A stretch of 64,000 nucleotides of DNA from Tausonia pullulans (lineage: Eukaryota > Basidiomycota > Tremellomycetes > Cystofilobasidiales > Mrakiaceae): the NCBI GenBank assembly GCA_951802195.1, contig OX637638.1, positions 496,001-560,000 of the forward strand, given 5' to 3'. The position numbers were made by a program, and so were the translations under genes. Of this stretch, positions 19,601-29,858 are shown piece by piece. The notes below the pieces were generated by a model. It ran no database searches. It had not been told where the DNA came from and saw nothing but the letters and a program-made list of their open reading frames with translations. Numbering within the stretch: the stretch's first letter is position 1; the number at the start of each line of letters is the position of its first letter.

Positions 19601-20966
19601 CTGCGGCGCGTCCTGCGGTGTGGATGTCGAGCTTCCAGAGATTCCTTCCCCAGCTGACTCCCTTCATGAACGTCTTCCCACCCTTCCTGAACTCACAGTG
19701 GTCCCCCCTGAAGACGACCTCGGCGCCACGCTTGGTGAGCTGGCCGACGGAGAGCAGGTTGGCAAAGTGGGGGATGTAGTAGACGTTGGAGATCCGGTAG
19801 GCGAGCTCGTTGCCGTTGATTCTGGCGGTGACGTGCATGTGGCCCCTGCCGACGGTGTTGACCGTCTGTTTGTCTGCTACCCTGATGGCAGTGACGAAGG
19901 GCTCAAAGTCGACGAGATCCGCGCGGTTGCTGGTGATGTGGTTGCTGCAACCGGTGTCTGCGATCCACGGCGTCTTGTTGGTGTTGGTGGCGACAGAGTG
20001 GGCCGACTGGGTGGGTCTGGCTCTTGCTCCACTCTGAGAGTGACCACCGGCCGCCCGGTGCTGGGGCATTGGCTCGCCGGCCAAGAGTCCCCAGGCGTCC
20101 GAAGCGTTCCAAGCGTTGCTGGATGCCTTGCTGGCATTCCTTCCTCCCTCCTCCTTCCTTCTCCCGTGTTCCCTCCTCCTATCCCTTCTGCCTCCCTTCC
20201 CTTGGTGATCCTTCGGCTTGCCGACCATGCTGTAGCACTCTGCCTTGAAGTGCCCCTTCTTCCCGCACGCGTGGCAGACTGCCGTCGCCTTGTCGACCTT
20301 GAGGGCCGAGTCCTCGGTGGAGTGACTGCCGCCAGATCGAGAGGACTTGGTGCGGATGTGGGAGAGGAGCGAGGTGGTGACGAGCTTCGGTGTGAGCACC
20401 TTCTCGGATTCCTGGTACTGGAGGGAGACGACGTCTGCGAACGTCTCGAGGGATGGGGGAAGGCCAGAGAGGAACTGGAGGGCGAGCTGTTCGGGGTTCT
20501 TGATGACGTCCATGTTGAGAGACTCTGCCTCTGCGACTAGGGTCTCGAACTCCTCGATGTAGGCCTGCGCTGACGAGCCTTCGTCCATCCGCAGGTCCCT
20601 CAGCTTCTTCTGCACGATGAGCTTCCCTGCCGTGCCTTCGACCTTGTGGCTAGTCTTGAGGATATCCCATGCCTCCTTTGCTGTCTCGCACGCGGCGATC
20701 CTTAGGAGGTTCCCGTCCGAGACTGCCATCTGGATGCGGTGGAGAGCGAACTCGTTCCTCTCGTCCCATGTCGAGGCGGCGAGGGAGCCTGCTGCGTCTT
20801 CTGCAGTGGCGACTGGCCTCGTCTCTGTGCCCAAGACGAGGGACTTGCACTTGCACTCCGAGAGCGCGATCTGCATGCGGATGGACCAGGTGGGGTAGTT
20901 GGATCCATCGAGCTTGTCGAGCTTGAAGAGTCGGAGGTGCTTCTCGGTGGCGAATGGCGACGACAT
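16518..20966 (-). CDS. Copia Gag-Pol polyprotein, A4, 1,482 aa
   Basis: Single long frame with the same domain order as the array copies. It differs from them in scattered residues, a slightly longer acidic/Gln linker after integrase, and its C-terminus. There it reads into the LTR repeat and ends in a run of Cys-Gly-Gly units. The frame looks whole. Confidence 0.92.
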   Translation of the reverse strand: MSSPFATEKHLRLFKLDKLDGSNYPTWSIRMQIALSECKCKSLVLGTETRPVATAEDAAGSLAASTWDERNEFALHRIQMAVSDGNLLRIAACETAKEAWDILKTSHKVEGTAGKLIVQKKLRDLRMDEGSSAQAYIEEFETLVAEAESLNMDVIKNPEQLALQFLSGLPPSLETFADVVSLQYQESEKVLTPKLVTTSLLSHIRTKSSRSGGSHSTEDSALKVDKATAVCHACGKKGHFKAECYSMVGKPKDHQGKGGRRDRRREHGRRKEEGGRNASKASSNAWNASDAWGLLAGEPMPQHRAAGGHSQSGARARPTQSAHSVATNTNKTPWIADTGCSNHITSNRADLVDFEPFVTAIRVADKQTVNTVGRGHMHVTARINGNELAYRISNVYYIPHFANLLSVGQLTKRGAEVVFRGDHCEFRKGGKTFMKGVSWGRNLWKLDIHTAGRAAGRTKMGDTAAAYKLDEKEQVAILHRRLGHASPTAMKRLAKDHLLPDVSEDEIQQFAKQVCVPCLQGKQHRSPFPTSTTKAKQVLDLVHSDLQGPMPVPSHQNRSYMMTIWDDATQYHWSFALERKSEAYQTFVDWSKRVEKATGRSVKTLRTDNGGEYKSKAFQTYLRQHGILHQTTIPDTPEQNGKAERGNRTIEEKITCLLHDSDTLVNRGSYWAEAMNCATYLINRTPTSTLDGKTPYEALHGEKPPLAHLRIFGSIAYAHDRTHKKHQSKTIKCIFLGYGEDEGKKAYRLQVYGDPNRRILFSRNVTFDERSNGPGEAELPLAVVDDKGEDKREGEKTGGDGKMQQEHNSQKHYSQEEQEHEAPSDMAPAPAEPRQRQQDVAPPASSGRPQRSRQPPAEYWKLPQHQASSHHTVEDQPSTYEEFAGYVPLAKPYHHPPRPPLPTLPPPTVPKTFHDALESPHAEYWKAAMDDEMESMESNGVWELVDAPPDRKSVGGRWVYALKKDNDGQVVKFKARWVAKGYSQREGIDYEETYAPVSRMNTLRIFFAIAATDDLDLLQGDFKTAFLTAPLVETVYMDQPEGYEMKGERSGQKLVAHLLKALYGLKQASLAFYLRSSKFFDTIDLHHIEADHCLYVGWKDGRRRLLVQYVDDFAIAGSKDDIEEIMEAIKEEFVIDERGQLDGGMMLGMEVKRDRVRKTITLTQRRYADDVLERFGLSIAKPARTPMDEHKQLAISEGSTSEDMRGADRSMYLQAVGSLMYLMVCTRPDLAYSVGVVSRFSHDPKAIHWAAIKRILRYVAGTRSHGLTLGGHPDSPLVEVWTDSDYAGDHETRRSTTGFAIKVYGSTVVWVSRRQKAISRSSHESEYVALSQACQNVVWVSKLLQQIGYIVDDPIPVHVDNQGAIETTKNGNHSERTKHIDVAYKYGRELHQSGTISLRYCPTDSMLADILTKPLGREKLERFRGGLGVGPGSAQEGLDAALVTASGSVEDCGCGGCGGCGGCGGCGGCGGCGGCGGCVVAP

Positions 20967-21007
20967 GGCGGTAGTGTAGCGTGTTGTTGCAAGTGGTGCT
21001 GATAACG

Positions 21008-21339
21008 TGTTGCGATTAGCCTGCCAACGAGAGAGGGTCTGGTAGAGAACCTTCAGAACAAGTGAAGATAGGCAGTGGCTACGAAAGGTACGAACCTGGT
21101 AGAGAACCTTCAGAACAAGTGAAGGTCCACTGCCAGGAGAGAAGAAGTGAGCTTAAATAGTGTAGCTATGCGGCAAGGAATATTCAAAAGCTGTGCGCGG
21201 CACTCCGCAGCTTTGGCACTCCGCGCAGCGCTCTCACGGCGCCACCACACAGCCACCACAGCCACCACAGCCACCACAGCCTCCACAGCCTCCACAGCCT
21301 CCACAGCCTCCACAGCCACCACAGCCACAATCTTCAACA
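21008..21339 (-). repeat. A4 LTR (5')
   Basis: 332-bp LTR read as identical to 16292-16623. The primer-binding site is at 20994-21007. Confidence 0.95.
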
Positions 21340-22257
21340 CCAAGTACGAGATCAAGGACAACGGCCCACTTTCCTACTTCCTCGGCATCAGCATCCACCG
21401 CGATCGCACCACCCGTCGGCTCTTTATCTCCCTCCCCTTCTATGTCCACGCCCTTCTCTCCAAGTTCGGCATGACTGACTGCAACCCGGCTTCCACCCCA
21501 CTTCCCTCCGGCTTCCGCAACTCTACCGCGTCTGATGCCGACGTCGCCGAGGCCAAGACCAAGCCCTTCCCCTCCCTCGTCGGCGGTCTCCTCTACCTTG
21601 CTACCGTCGGCCGCCCCGACATTGCCTTTGCTGCCAACAGCCTTGCTTGTGCGCTCTCGCGATGGGGTCCTCAGCACTGGTCCGCAGCTAAGCACGTCCT
21701 CCGCTACCTCGCCGGCACTGCCGATCTCGCCCTCGTCTACTCTGCCCTCGGCCACGACGGCTCGCCCGCTCCAGCCCTCACTGGCTCAGCCGACGCCGAC
21801 TGGCACGGCTGCCCAGTCTCCTTCCGGTCGACCACTGGCTATGCCTTCTCCAGCTTCGGCGGCACCGTTAGCTGGTGCAGCCGTCGCCAGAAGACGGTCG
21901 CCCTCTCCACTGCCGAGGCCGAGTTCATGGCGGCGAGCGACGCCGCCAAGCAGGCTCTCTTCCTTCGTCACCTCCTCGACGACCTCGGTTTTCTTCCCTC
22001 CACACCGACGCTTCTCGCCTGCGATAACCAGTCGACGGTCGCTCTCTCCCGCAACCCGACAGACCACTCGCATCAGAAGCACATCGACCTCCGGATTTAC
22101 CGCCTCCGCGAGCTCGTTCAGGATGGTCTCGTCTCGCTCTACCATGTCCCCTCCGCAGACAACGCCTCCGATCTGTTTACCAAGAATCTCACCGCCGTCC
22201 CTTTTGCGCGCGCCCGAGCTCTCCTCGGTTTGGAACGGTATACAGCTCAGGGGGGGC
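21340..22257 (+). mobile_element. Copia family C, RT end and RNase H (right of A4)
   Basis: Continuation of the piece at 15762-16291. Recognisable parts are the RT thumb region (LSYFLGI), the connection region (GGLLYLATVGRPD), RNase H (SADADWHGC, STAEAEFMAASDAAKQ) and the end region (LFTKNL). A short G-rich tract at about 22249-22256 looks like the polypurine tract before the LTR. Confidence 0.88.
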
Positions 22258-22487
22258 GAGAGCAGGCGGTTCCTGCTCCTATATGAGCCTCATACTCTTT
22301 TATATAGCTCGACTCTGCCGCGCGACGTTCGAGTCCGACGCACGATCCCCCGCGCGTCCCCCTACCTCTCTTTTCCTTTTTTCCCTCGAGTTGCCCTCCA
22401 TCCTCTACCAGCCTTTCTTCCGTACCTTTTGTCCGCCCCGGCCGACTAACGGTCCTACCCTTGGCTGGTCTTCTGCTCTTCCGTATA
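22258..22487 (+). repeat. Family C LTR, 3' copy
   Basis: About 230 bp that recur in inverted orientation at 23218-23446. The shared sequence starts at GAGAGCAGG and ends at CCGTATA. These edges are not the usual TG..CA, so the true borders may differ by several bases. Confidence 0.7.
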
Positions 22488-23217
22488 GGTCGAAGAGCGT
22501 GGCGGCGGCGCGGCAACAAGGGCATGGTTGGCAGCGGCCCTGGAGCGGTCGTGTTGCGCACGTGCCCAGTCCTCGTGGAGCGCGGCCGAGATGTCGGCGA
22601 CAGATACCGTGTCTCCTCGCTCGCGGAGACGATGAGCGAGGGGTGAGCTGGCCGGGAGAGCGGCGAGAACGAGGCTGGTGTACATGAGCTCCTTGGTGAG
22701 CTCGCCGTCGCCCGGGAGAGAGCGGATGAAGTCGTCCCACGCGCCGTTGATGCGTTCGAGCCAGGGCCCGGGGTCGGCATTGACCGGGGCCGGGGTGTGC
22801 ATGATGATGGAAAGGGCTGTGACTGTGCCCATGGACCCCGGGTTGCCGTACGTGGCAGTGATCCAGGCCAGGACGGAGGCAGACGTGCGGACGGCGAAGG
22901 GGTTGGCCTTGTTGGTTGCCAAGGAGACAGAGGGGCTGAGGGACTGAAGGATGATCCCAAGCGCCTTATTTATCATCGGCGTTCTCCCAGTCGCGGATGT
23001 CACGGAGGATAGCGGCGGCGTCAACGTCGTCCGCGGCCGGGGCAGCGGGACGAGGGCGGGTGCCAGAGGCGTGACGCGCGACCTGGCCGACAAGGAGGGC
23101 CGTACTGATGGCGTTACGCCATAAGGTATAGTTGGTTGTCCCCGTAAGAATGCGTACGGGGACCGGGACCGAAGGCTTGGCATAGGGCGGGTGGCTCATA
23201 ACCCGAGAAGCTTGACA
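22488..23217 (-). mobile_element. Copia gag piece D, inverted next to the family C LTR
   Basis: Minus-strand copia gag region: a start at 23199 (MSHPPYAKPSV) and a later part with GPWLERINGAWDDF and LVLAALP. The frame is not continuous (about one break). It runs into the family C LTR in opposite orientation. The piece is probably the gag end of the same family as C, since the LTR ahead of it (23218-23446) is the inverted partner of 22258-22487. Confidence 0.7.
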
Positions 23218-23446
23218 TATACGGATGAGCAGAAGACCAGTCAAGGGTAGGACCGTTAGTCGGCCGGGGCGGACAAGAGGTACGGAAGAAAGGCTGGTAG
23301 AGGATGGAGGGCAACTCGAGGGAAAAAGGAAGAGAGGGGTAGGGGGACGCGCGAGGGATCGTGCGCCGGACTCGAACGACTCGCGGCAGGGTAAGCTATA
23401 TAGAAGAGTATGAGGCTCATATGGGAGCAGGAACTGCCTGCTCTCG
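23218..23446 (-). repeat. Family C LTR, inverted 5' copy of D
   Basis: Inverted repeat of 22258-22487, diverged at scattered sites. At 23193-23208 (just inside) the plus strand reads GGCTCATAACCCGAGA, resembling an initiator tRNA-Met anticodon arm. This is a possible primer-binding site that overlaps the gag start codon. Confidence 0.65.
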
Positions 23447-23463
23447 ATCGCAACCCACACACC

Positions 23464-23746
23464 TGTTGCGATTAGCCTGCCAACGAGAGAGGGTCTGGTA
23501 GAGAACCTTCAGAACAAGTGTGTCCATAGGCAGTGGCTACGAAAGGTACGAACCTGGTAGAGGACCTTCAGAACAAGTGAAGGTCAATTGCCAGGGGAGA
23601 AAATGTGGGCTTACATAGTTTAGCTATGTGGCAAAGAAAAGGAGGCGTGTCTGTCACCTCGCGGGTCCGATACCTCACGGGTCCAGCGCCCCGCGCGGCG
23701 CTCTCACGGCGCCACCACACAGCCACCACAGCCACAATCTTCAACA
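23464..23746 (-). repeat. Solo LTR, copia family A
   Basis: 283-bp single LTR with TG..CA edges. It is flanked by a perfect 5-bp duplication ACACC (23459-23463 and 23747-23751). It resembles the A4 LTR but has a shorter CCACCACAG run. A solo LTR with intact duplication is what LTR-LTR recombination leaves behind. It sits at the junction between D and the gypsy element E. Confidence 0.93.
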
Positions 23747-26700
23747 ACACCGACACCGCCCTAGTCAACATGGACAATCCCGACGCCGCTCCGCCAGTCC
23801 CTCAAACTGCCACTGAGTTTGCCCTCGCAAGCCAGGTTGAACAACTATGGTCCGCTTTCCAAGCCTCCAACAGGAACAGCAACAACAATAGTCATCGAGT
23901 ATCACCCCACACCTCAACGTCAAGGAATTTCACGGCTCTACTCCCCCCACCTTCAGCGGCAAGAGATCGGACTCGGAAACCTTCGTCCTCGAACTCGATG
24001 ATATTTTCCGCCTACAGCCCGCGTCCCTTGGTACCGATGTCATGAGGATTCGATATGCGATCTCACTCCTTACGGATGACGCCTTCAACTGGGTCCGCCC
24101 TTACCTCCTCGTCGATGATTCTGACCGCCCGGATTGGTTCACCACCTGGCCACAATTCAGGGCCCGCCTGCTCAAGGATTTCGGAGAGATCGACCGCGTC
24201 GAAACCGCTCGGCGCGCCCTTAAGGATCTTCGTCACACGACCACAGTCTCCATCTACGCCTTCGAGTACAAACGCCACATGCTCCTCCTCGATTTTAGCG
24301 ATCATTACCATCGTTTCAACTTCTTCGACGGTCTCAAGCTTGATGTCAAAGAACGCATCGTCCGTGCTCAGAACTATGACAACCTCGACGACCTCATCGA
24401 TGCCGCCATCTTGTGGGACAACGCCCTCGCCGACTTCCGTCACACTCATGCACCCCGCAACGTCAACCGCCTGAACTTCGCCTCAGTCGTCCCTCCCGCT
24501 CGCCGTACCTTTACCCCAGTCACCCCTATGGGCAGAACCTCATTCACCGGCCCCGTTCCCATGGAGATCGATGCCACCTCTCGCCCACGCGGCCCTCTCT
24601 CCGACGCAGAGAAGGAGCGTCGTCGACGTGACGGCCTCTGCCTGTACTGCGCCAGCAAGGACCACCAAGTCATCAACTGCCCTATTGCCCCTGCCCCTCG
24701 CCGATCCTTCTACGTCTCGACTATCTCGGCCACCAATACCGCCGACGGCGCCCCTCGTTCAGCCACCATCAAGGAGATCCTCAACGATCAAGACGCGGCG
24801 TGACTAGCCAAGTGCCCCGACTCACCAACTTTATCTTCTTCACCTGCCAATGGATCCCCGCTTTTCGATAACGTTTCTGGACCCCCTCTTTACTCCTTTT
24901 TTATACAAAACACCAGAAGATCACCTCGCGGTCCTCCCATGCTCCCCCCGGTCGACCGCTTCCCACTATCCTCCAACCCGTTCCACTGCCTTTCCACCGA
25001 CGACATCCCCACAGCTTCGTTTCACGAGGAAGATCACGTCGTTTTACCCCTCTCCATCGCCTTCGGATCCACCTCGTTCGACACCTATGCACTGCTCGAC
25101 AGCGGTGCCACCTCCAACTTCATCGACTCGTCCCTCGTCGATGCACACTCGATTCCACTCGTTGTCAAGAACGTCCCTCGCGCCCTCGAGGTCGTTGACG
25201 GCCGCCCGATCGCATCGGGAGCCGTCACGCATCATACCTCTCCACTGGCCCTCACCATCTCTAGGCATCGACACACCGAATCCATCTCTTTCGACGTCAC
25301 CTCCCTTGGCCACTATCCGATCATACTCGGTATCCCCTGGCTCAAACGACACAATCCCTCGATCGACTGGCCAGCGCATCACCTCGTCTTCGATTCGCAG
25401 TACTGCCTGAGTTCCTGTCTCTCACGAGAAACCACCACCATGTTTTTGAGAAGTCCTCAGCCTCGGAACTACCCCCTCATCGGCCATACGATCATGCCAT
25501 CACTCTCAAGGACAACGCGCAGCCACCCTTCGGTCCGATCTACGGCCTCTCATCGGTTGAACTCGGCACTCTTCGCGAGTTCATCGATGAGAACCTCGCC
25601 AAGGACTTCATCGTCCCCTCGCAATCACCTGCCGCTGCTCCCATCCTTTTCGTCAAGAAGAAGGACAAATCTCTCCGCCTCTGCGTAGACTACCGTCGTC
25701 TCAACGCTATCACCATCAAGAATCGGTACCCGCTCCCACTCATCTCGGAATCCCTTGACCGGCTGGCCACTGCCAAGTTCTTCACCAAACTCGACCTCCG
25801 AGGCACCTACAACCTCGTTCGGATCGCCCCGGGTGATGAATGGAAGACTGCTTTCCGCTGTCGCTACGGGCTGTTCGAGTGCTAGGTTATGCCCTTTGGG
25901 CTGACGAACGCACCAGCCACATTCCAGCACTTTATGAACGACACCCTCCGCGACCTCCTCGATATCTCCGTCATCGTCTATCTAGACGATATCCTCATAT
26001 TTTCCCCCACCCTCGACACACATCGCCAACACGTTGCCACTGTCCTCGAGCGCCTCCTGACAGCGCGCCTCTGGGTCAAACCGGAGAAGTGCGTCTTCCA
26101 CCAGAACGAGGTCGATTTCCTCGGCTACATCGTCGGCGCTCAAGGCATCAAGATGGATCCCTCCAAGATCTCAGCCGTCACAGACTGGCCAGCACCCACC
26201 TCGGTCAGACACATCCAGTCCTTCCTCGGATTTGCCAACTTCTACCGCCGTTTCGTCCACCGGTTCTCAAAAGTCGTCGCCCCCATTACGTCCCTCCTCA
26301 AGAAAGGTGTCCCCTTCCACTTCGGACCGGATCAACTCGCCGCTTTCAAGACCCTCAAGTCCAAGTTCACCTCGTCCGCCGTCCTCACCGTCTTCGACCC
26401 CGCGCTTCCCCTCGTCCTCGAGACGGACTCATCCGACTTCGCCGTTGCCGGCGTTCTCTCGCAACGCGCCGTCGCCTCTCGCTCGCCACTCCGCCCGATC
26501 GCCTTCTACTCGCGCAAGCTCAACCCGGCCGAACTCAACTACGAGATCCACGACAAGGAAATGCTGGCGATCATCGAGTGCCTCAAGGAGTGGCGCCATT
26601 ACTGCGAAGGGCATCCTTCGCCTCTCACCATCTACACCGATCACGAGTCGCTCCAGTACTTTACCACATCCAAAGCCCTCTCCCGCCGTGAGTCCCGCTG

Positions 26701-28644
26701 GGCCGAGTTTCTCTCTGGTTTCAACTTTGTCGTCATCTACCGCCCCGGAGGACGCAATACCGTCGCCGATGCCCTGTCGAGGCGACAGGACCTTTCGGAG
26801 GGGAGTCGCCCTTCGGACCAGACACCCAGGCGCCTTCTCAAGCCCGACCAGTACATCATTGCCGCCAACCTCAGATCCCATCCTTCGGCCGCAGCCGCTC
26901 CCCTCGATCAAGTCCCCCTCGATTAAGCTCCCCTCGATCAGACTTCCTTCGATACTATCGGCAACATCCCCGCGCCCTTCGAACCCATTGATTCGGAACC
27001 TCCGGATCCCATTCCCGACCTTTCTCCTCGTCCCACGCTTCCACCTCGTCTTCTCACCGCACAACTCGCAGACCCATCACTCGCCCCCCTCATTGACCTC
27101 CTCCGTCATCCGAATCGCCCTCGCTCTCCCGACGATTTCAAGGCTCTCCAGGATCTCTCGCTCCACACTACAGACCTCCTTCTCTCGCGCGGCCTCGTCC
27201 TCGTTCCGGACGACCACCAGCTACGCCTCGACCTCGTCCGCGCCTGCCACGAGCCTCGGCTCTCTGGGCACCTTGGCGCTCGCAAGACCCACGACCTCCT
27301 TCGATGCTCGTTCACTTTTCCCTCTGACCACACATTTGTCCAAACCTACACCTCCAGTTGCGACCTTTGTGTCCGCAACAAGACAAATCGGCGCGCACCC
27401 TTCGGCCTCCTCCAACCGCTTCCGCCACCGACACGCCCTTGGACGATGATCTCCATGGACGGCATCGTCAAGCTTCCAACCTCCGACGGCCTCGACTGCA
27501 TTCAAGTCTTCATCGATCGATTCTCCAAGATGGTTCGTCTCGTCCCGTATTGTGAAGCCGGTTTTGCGGCTCCCGAGCTCGCTCGGATGTACCTCGACCA
27601 CGTTGTCCGGCACCACGGTCTTCAGACAGACATCACCTCAGACCGCGGATCGACCTTCACCTCCGCTTTCTGGCGCTCCTTCCTCTCTCTCATCGGCACC
27701 GCCCCTCATTTCACTACCGCCTTCCACCCCGCGGCCAACGGCCAAACCGAGCGTGCTAACGCCGTCGTCGAGACCTTCCTTCGGATCTTCTGCAACCACC
27801 ATCAAGACGACTGGGTCTCGCTCCTCCCCTCCTGCGAGTTCGCTCTCAACAACTCGCTAGCGGTCGCCACCCAGCACACGCCTTTCTTCGCCAACCACGG
27901 TTACCACCCTCTCTCTTCATCTGACCTCCTCGCCGCCTCTACCTCGCACAATCCCGCCGCCGATGCCACCGTTGCCAAGCTTCGCGCTCTTCATACCGAG
28001 ATCCGAGATCACATCCTCGCTGCCCAACGCTCTTACAAGACCTTCGCTGATCAATCCCGTCGTCCTACCACCTTTCCAGGGGAAGACGGCAAGGATCCTC
28101 CCCCTCCGATCTTCAAGACCGGCGATCTCGTCTGGCTCAACCGTCGCAACATTACCATCGATCGGCCCTCGCTCAAACTCGATGTCAAACACCTCGGCCC
28201 CTTCCGGATCATCCGTGTACTCTCGGACGTCTCCTTCGAGCTCGACTTGCCTCCCACAGTCCCGGTCCATCCTGTTTTCCACGCCTCGCTTCTCTTGCCA
28301 CACGCCCACGGACACCCTGGTCAACACCAGCCTGCCGCACCTCCAGTCAATGCCGCCGATCCAGAGCTGTACGTCGTCGAACGTATCATCAAGATGGACA
28401 TCCGCGATGGCAAGCACTTCTACCTCGTTCACTGGCAAGGCTATCGCGACGAGGAGGACACATGGGAGTCGTACGATCACGTTGCTCATCTCCGCCCCCT
28501 CAAAGCCTTCCACCGCGCCCATCCTGATCTTCCCAAGCCATCGCGCTGCACTATCCGTCGCCCTTCTCGCCGTCCTCGTCGCCATAACACCTAGGCCTCA
28601 AGTCAATCGCCCTCTCAGGAGTTCGGGTCTTAGCCGGGGGCTCC

Positions 28645-28723
28645 TGTCAGGATCTTACGGGTTCACCACATAGGCTCTGCGCTTATTTGGCTGCAGAATC
28701 TCGCGGACTCGCCACCTCGGCTC
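28645..28723 (+). repeat. Gypsy E 3' LTR, first part
   Basis: The LTR begins TGTCAGGATC right after the tract GGGGGCTCC (28636-28644), a likely polypurine tract. It stops at the B2 insertion and resumes at 33428 after the GGCTC duplication, ending near 33709 with CCTAACA. Confidence 0.8.
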
Positions 28724-28899
28724 TGTTGGAAGGAGCGATTCACGGAGACCTATAATCTAGTAGTTTTCATCCCTTGTCCTCCCTTTGTAGTACTTTTTAC
28801 GCCACTAGGTTAACCTTATATGAGCGGGTAGAGTCGAGTGGGTATATGAAATAAGCTTGCAACCACATTGGACCCCAGGGCGAACATAGACCTTCAACA
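28724..28899 (+). repeat. B2 5' LTR
   Basis: 176 bp, TGTTGG...CAACA, followed by the primer-binding site at 28900-28913. Confidence 0.95.
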
Positions 28900-28922
28900 C
28901 GTTATCAGCACCAATAGCGACC

Positions 28923-29858
28923 ATGTCCTTAACGGAAGCCTACTCCAAGAAGCTCGATCATAAGCTCTTCAAGCTCGCTGCTCTCGATGGTACAAACTAC
29001 GAGACCTGGGCTGTAAGAATGCTTATAGCTTTTGGAGAGGCGGACTGCAAGCCCGTTGTCCTAGGTACGAAAACCAGGCCCACTCCCGTTCCAGTCCAAA
29101 GAGTCACAGACAAGGACACACAAGAGACAACCACCACACCTACCAACGCCGCAGAGATCAAGGAGTGGGACCGCAAAGACGAGTTCGCGCTCCACAGAAT
29201 CCAGATGGCAGTCAGCGACCGTGAGTTACCGAGGATACGGAACTGCTCGCACGCAAAGGAGGCGTGGGATCTTCTGAGGAAGACTCACAAGGTGGAAGGA
29301 GGTGCAGGAGAAGTAATGGCCATCAGGAGGATGAGGGATCTGAGGATGGAGGAGGGAGGGTCCGTTCAAGAGTACATCGATGAATTCCAACGGATCGTCG
29401 ATGACATGACGGCCCTCAGCCTCTCCATCCCGGATCGTATGAGCTCGCTGTTCTTCCTCAGCGGACTCCCCGCCTCCCTTGAGTCATTCATCCAACATCA
29501 AACCCTCCGAGCTCAAGACACCAAGGAACAACTCTCCCCCACCACCGTCGCAACATCCCTCCTGGTCTACGTCCGGACCCACGAGTCACTCAAACCCTCC
29601 ACCTCAATCACGTCGAACGACTCGGCGCTATTGATTGATAGGAAGAAGGCCACGTGCCATCATTGTGGAAAGGTTGGACACTTCAAGACCGAGTGTTGGG
29701 AACTCGTCGGAAAACCCAAAGGGTTTGGGAAGGGAAAGAAGTCAAGGAAGGGGAACAAGGGAAACAAAGGGAGGGACGAGGCGAACATCGCGGGGCCATC
29801 GGTCTCGGATTTCAGCTTCAAGTCGGACCCACCACATCAGTGTCGGACCAGTCACTGA
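28923..29858 (+). CDS. Copia gag, family B (B2)
   Basis: 311-residue frame starting 23 bases after the LTR. It has a UBN2-like gag domain and a zinc knuckle (CHHCGKVGHFKTEC). The pol frame that follows overlaps its end. Confidence 0.82.
   Translation: MSLTEAYSKKLDHKLFKLAALDGTNYETWAVRMLIAFGEADCKPVVLGTKTRPTPVPVQRVTDKDTQETTTTPTNAAEIKEWDRKDEFALHRIQMAVSDRELPRIRNCSHAKEAWDLLRKTHKVEGGAGEVMAIRRMRDLRMEEGGSVQEYIDEFQRIVDDMTALSLSIPDRMSSLFFLSGLPASLESFIQHQTLRAQDTKEQLSPTTVATSLLVYVRTHESLKPSTSITSNDSALLIDRKKATCHHCGKVGHFKTECWELVGKPKGFGKGKKSRKGNKGNKGRDEANIAGPSVSDFSFKSDPPHQCRTSH

Larger units (their letters stand above)
16292..21339 (-). mobile_element. Copia family A element A4, complete, inserted into family C
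   Basis: Full element with two 332-bp LTRs (16292-16623 and 21008-21339) that I read as identical. A 5-bp target duplication CCAAG flanks it at 16287-16291 and 21340-21344. The Gag-Pol frame (16518-20966) looks whole. It belongs to a subfamily distinct from the array: the LTR carries a run of CCACCACAG/CCTCCACAG-type repeats, and a 12-bp repeat near 19600 has one unit fewer. Identical LTRs point to a recent insertion. Confidence 0.96.
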
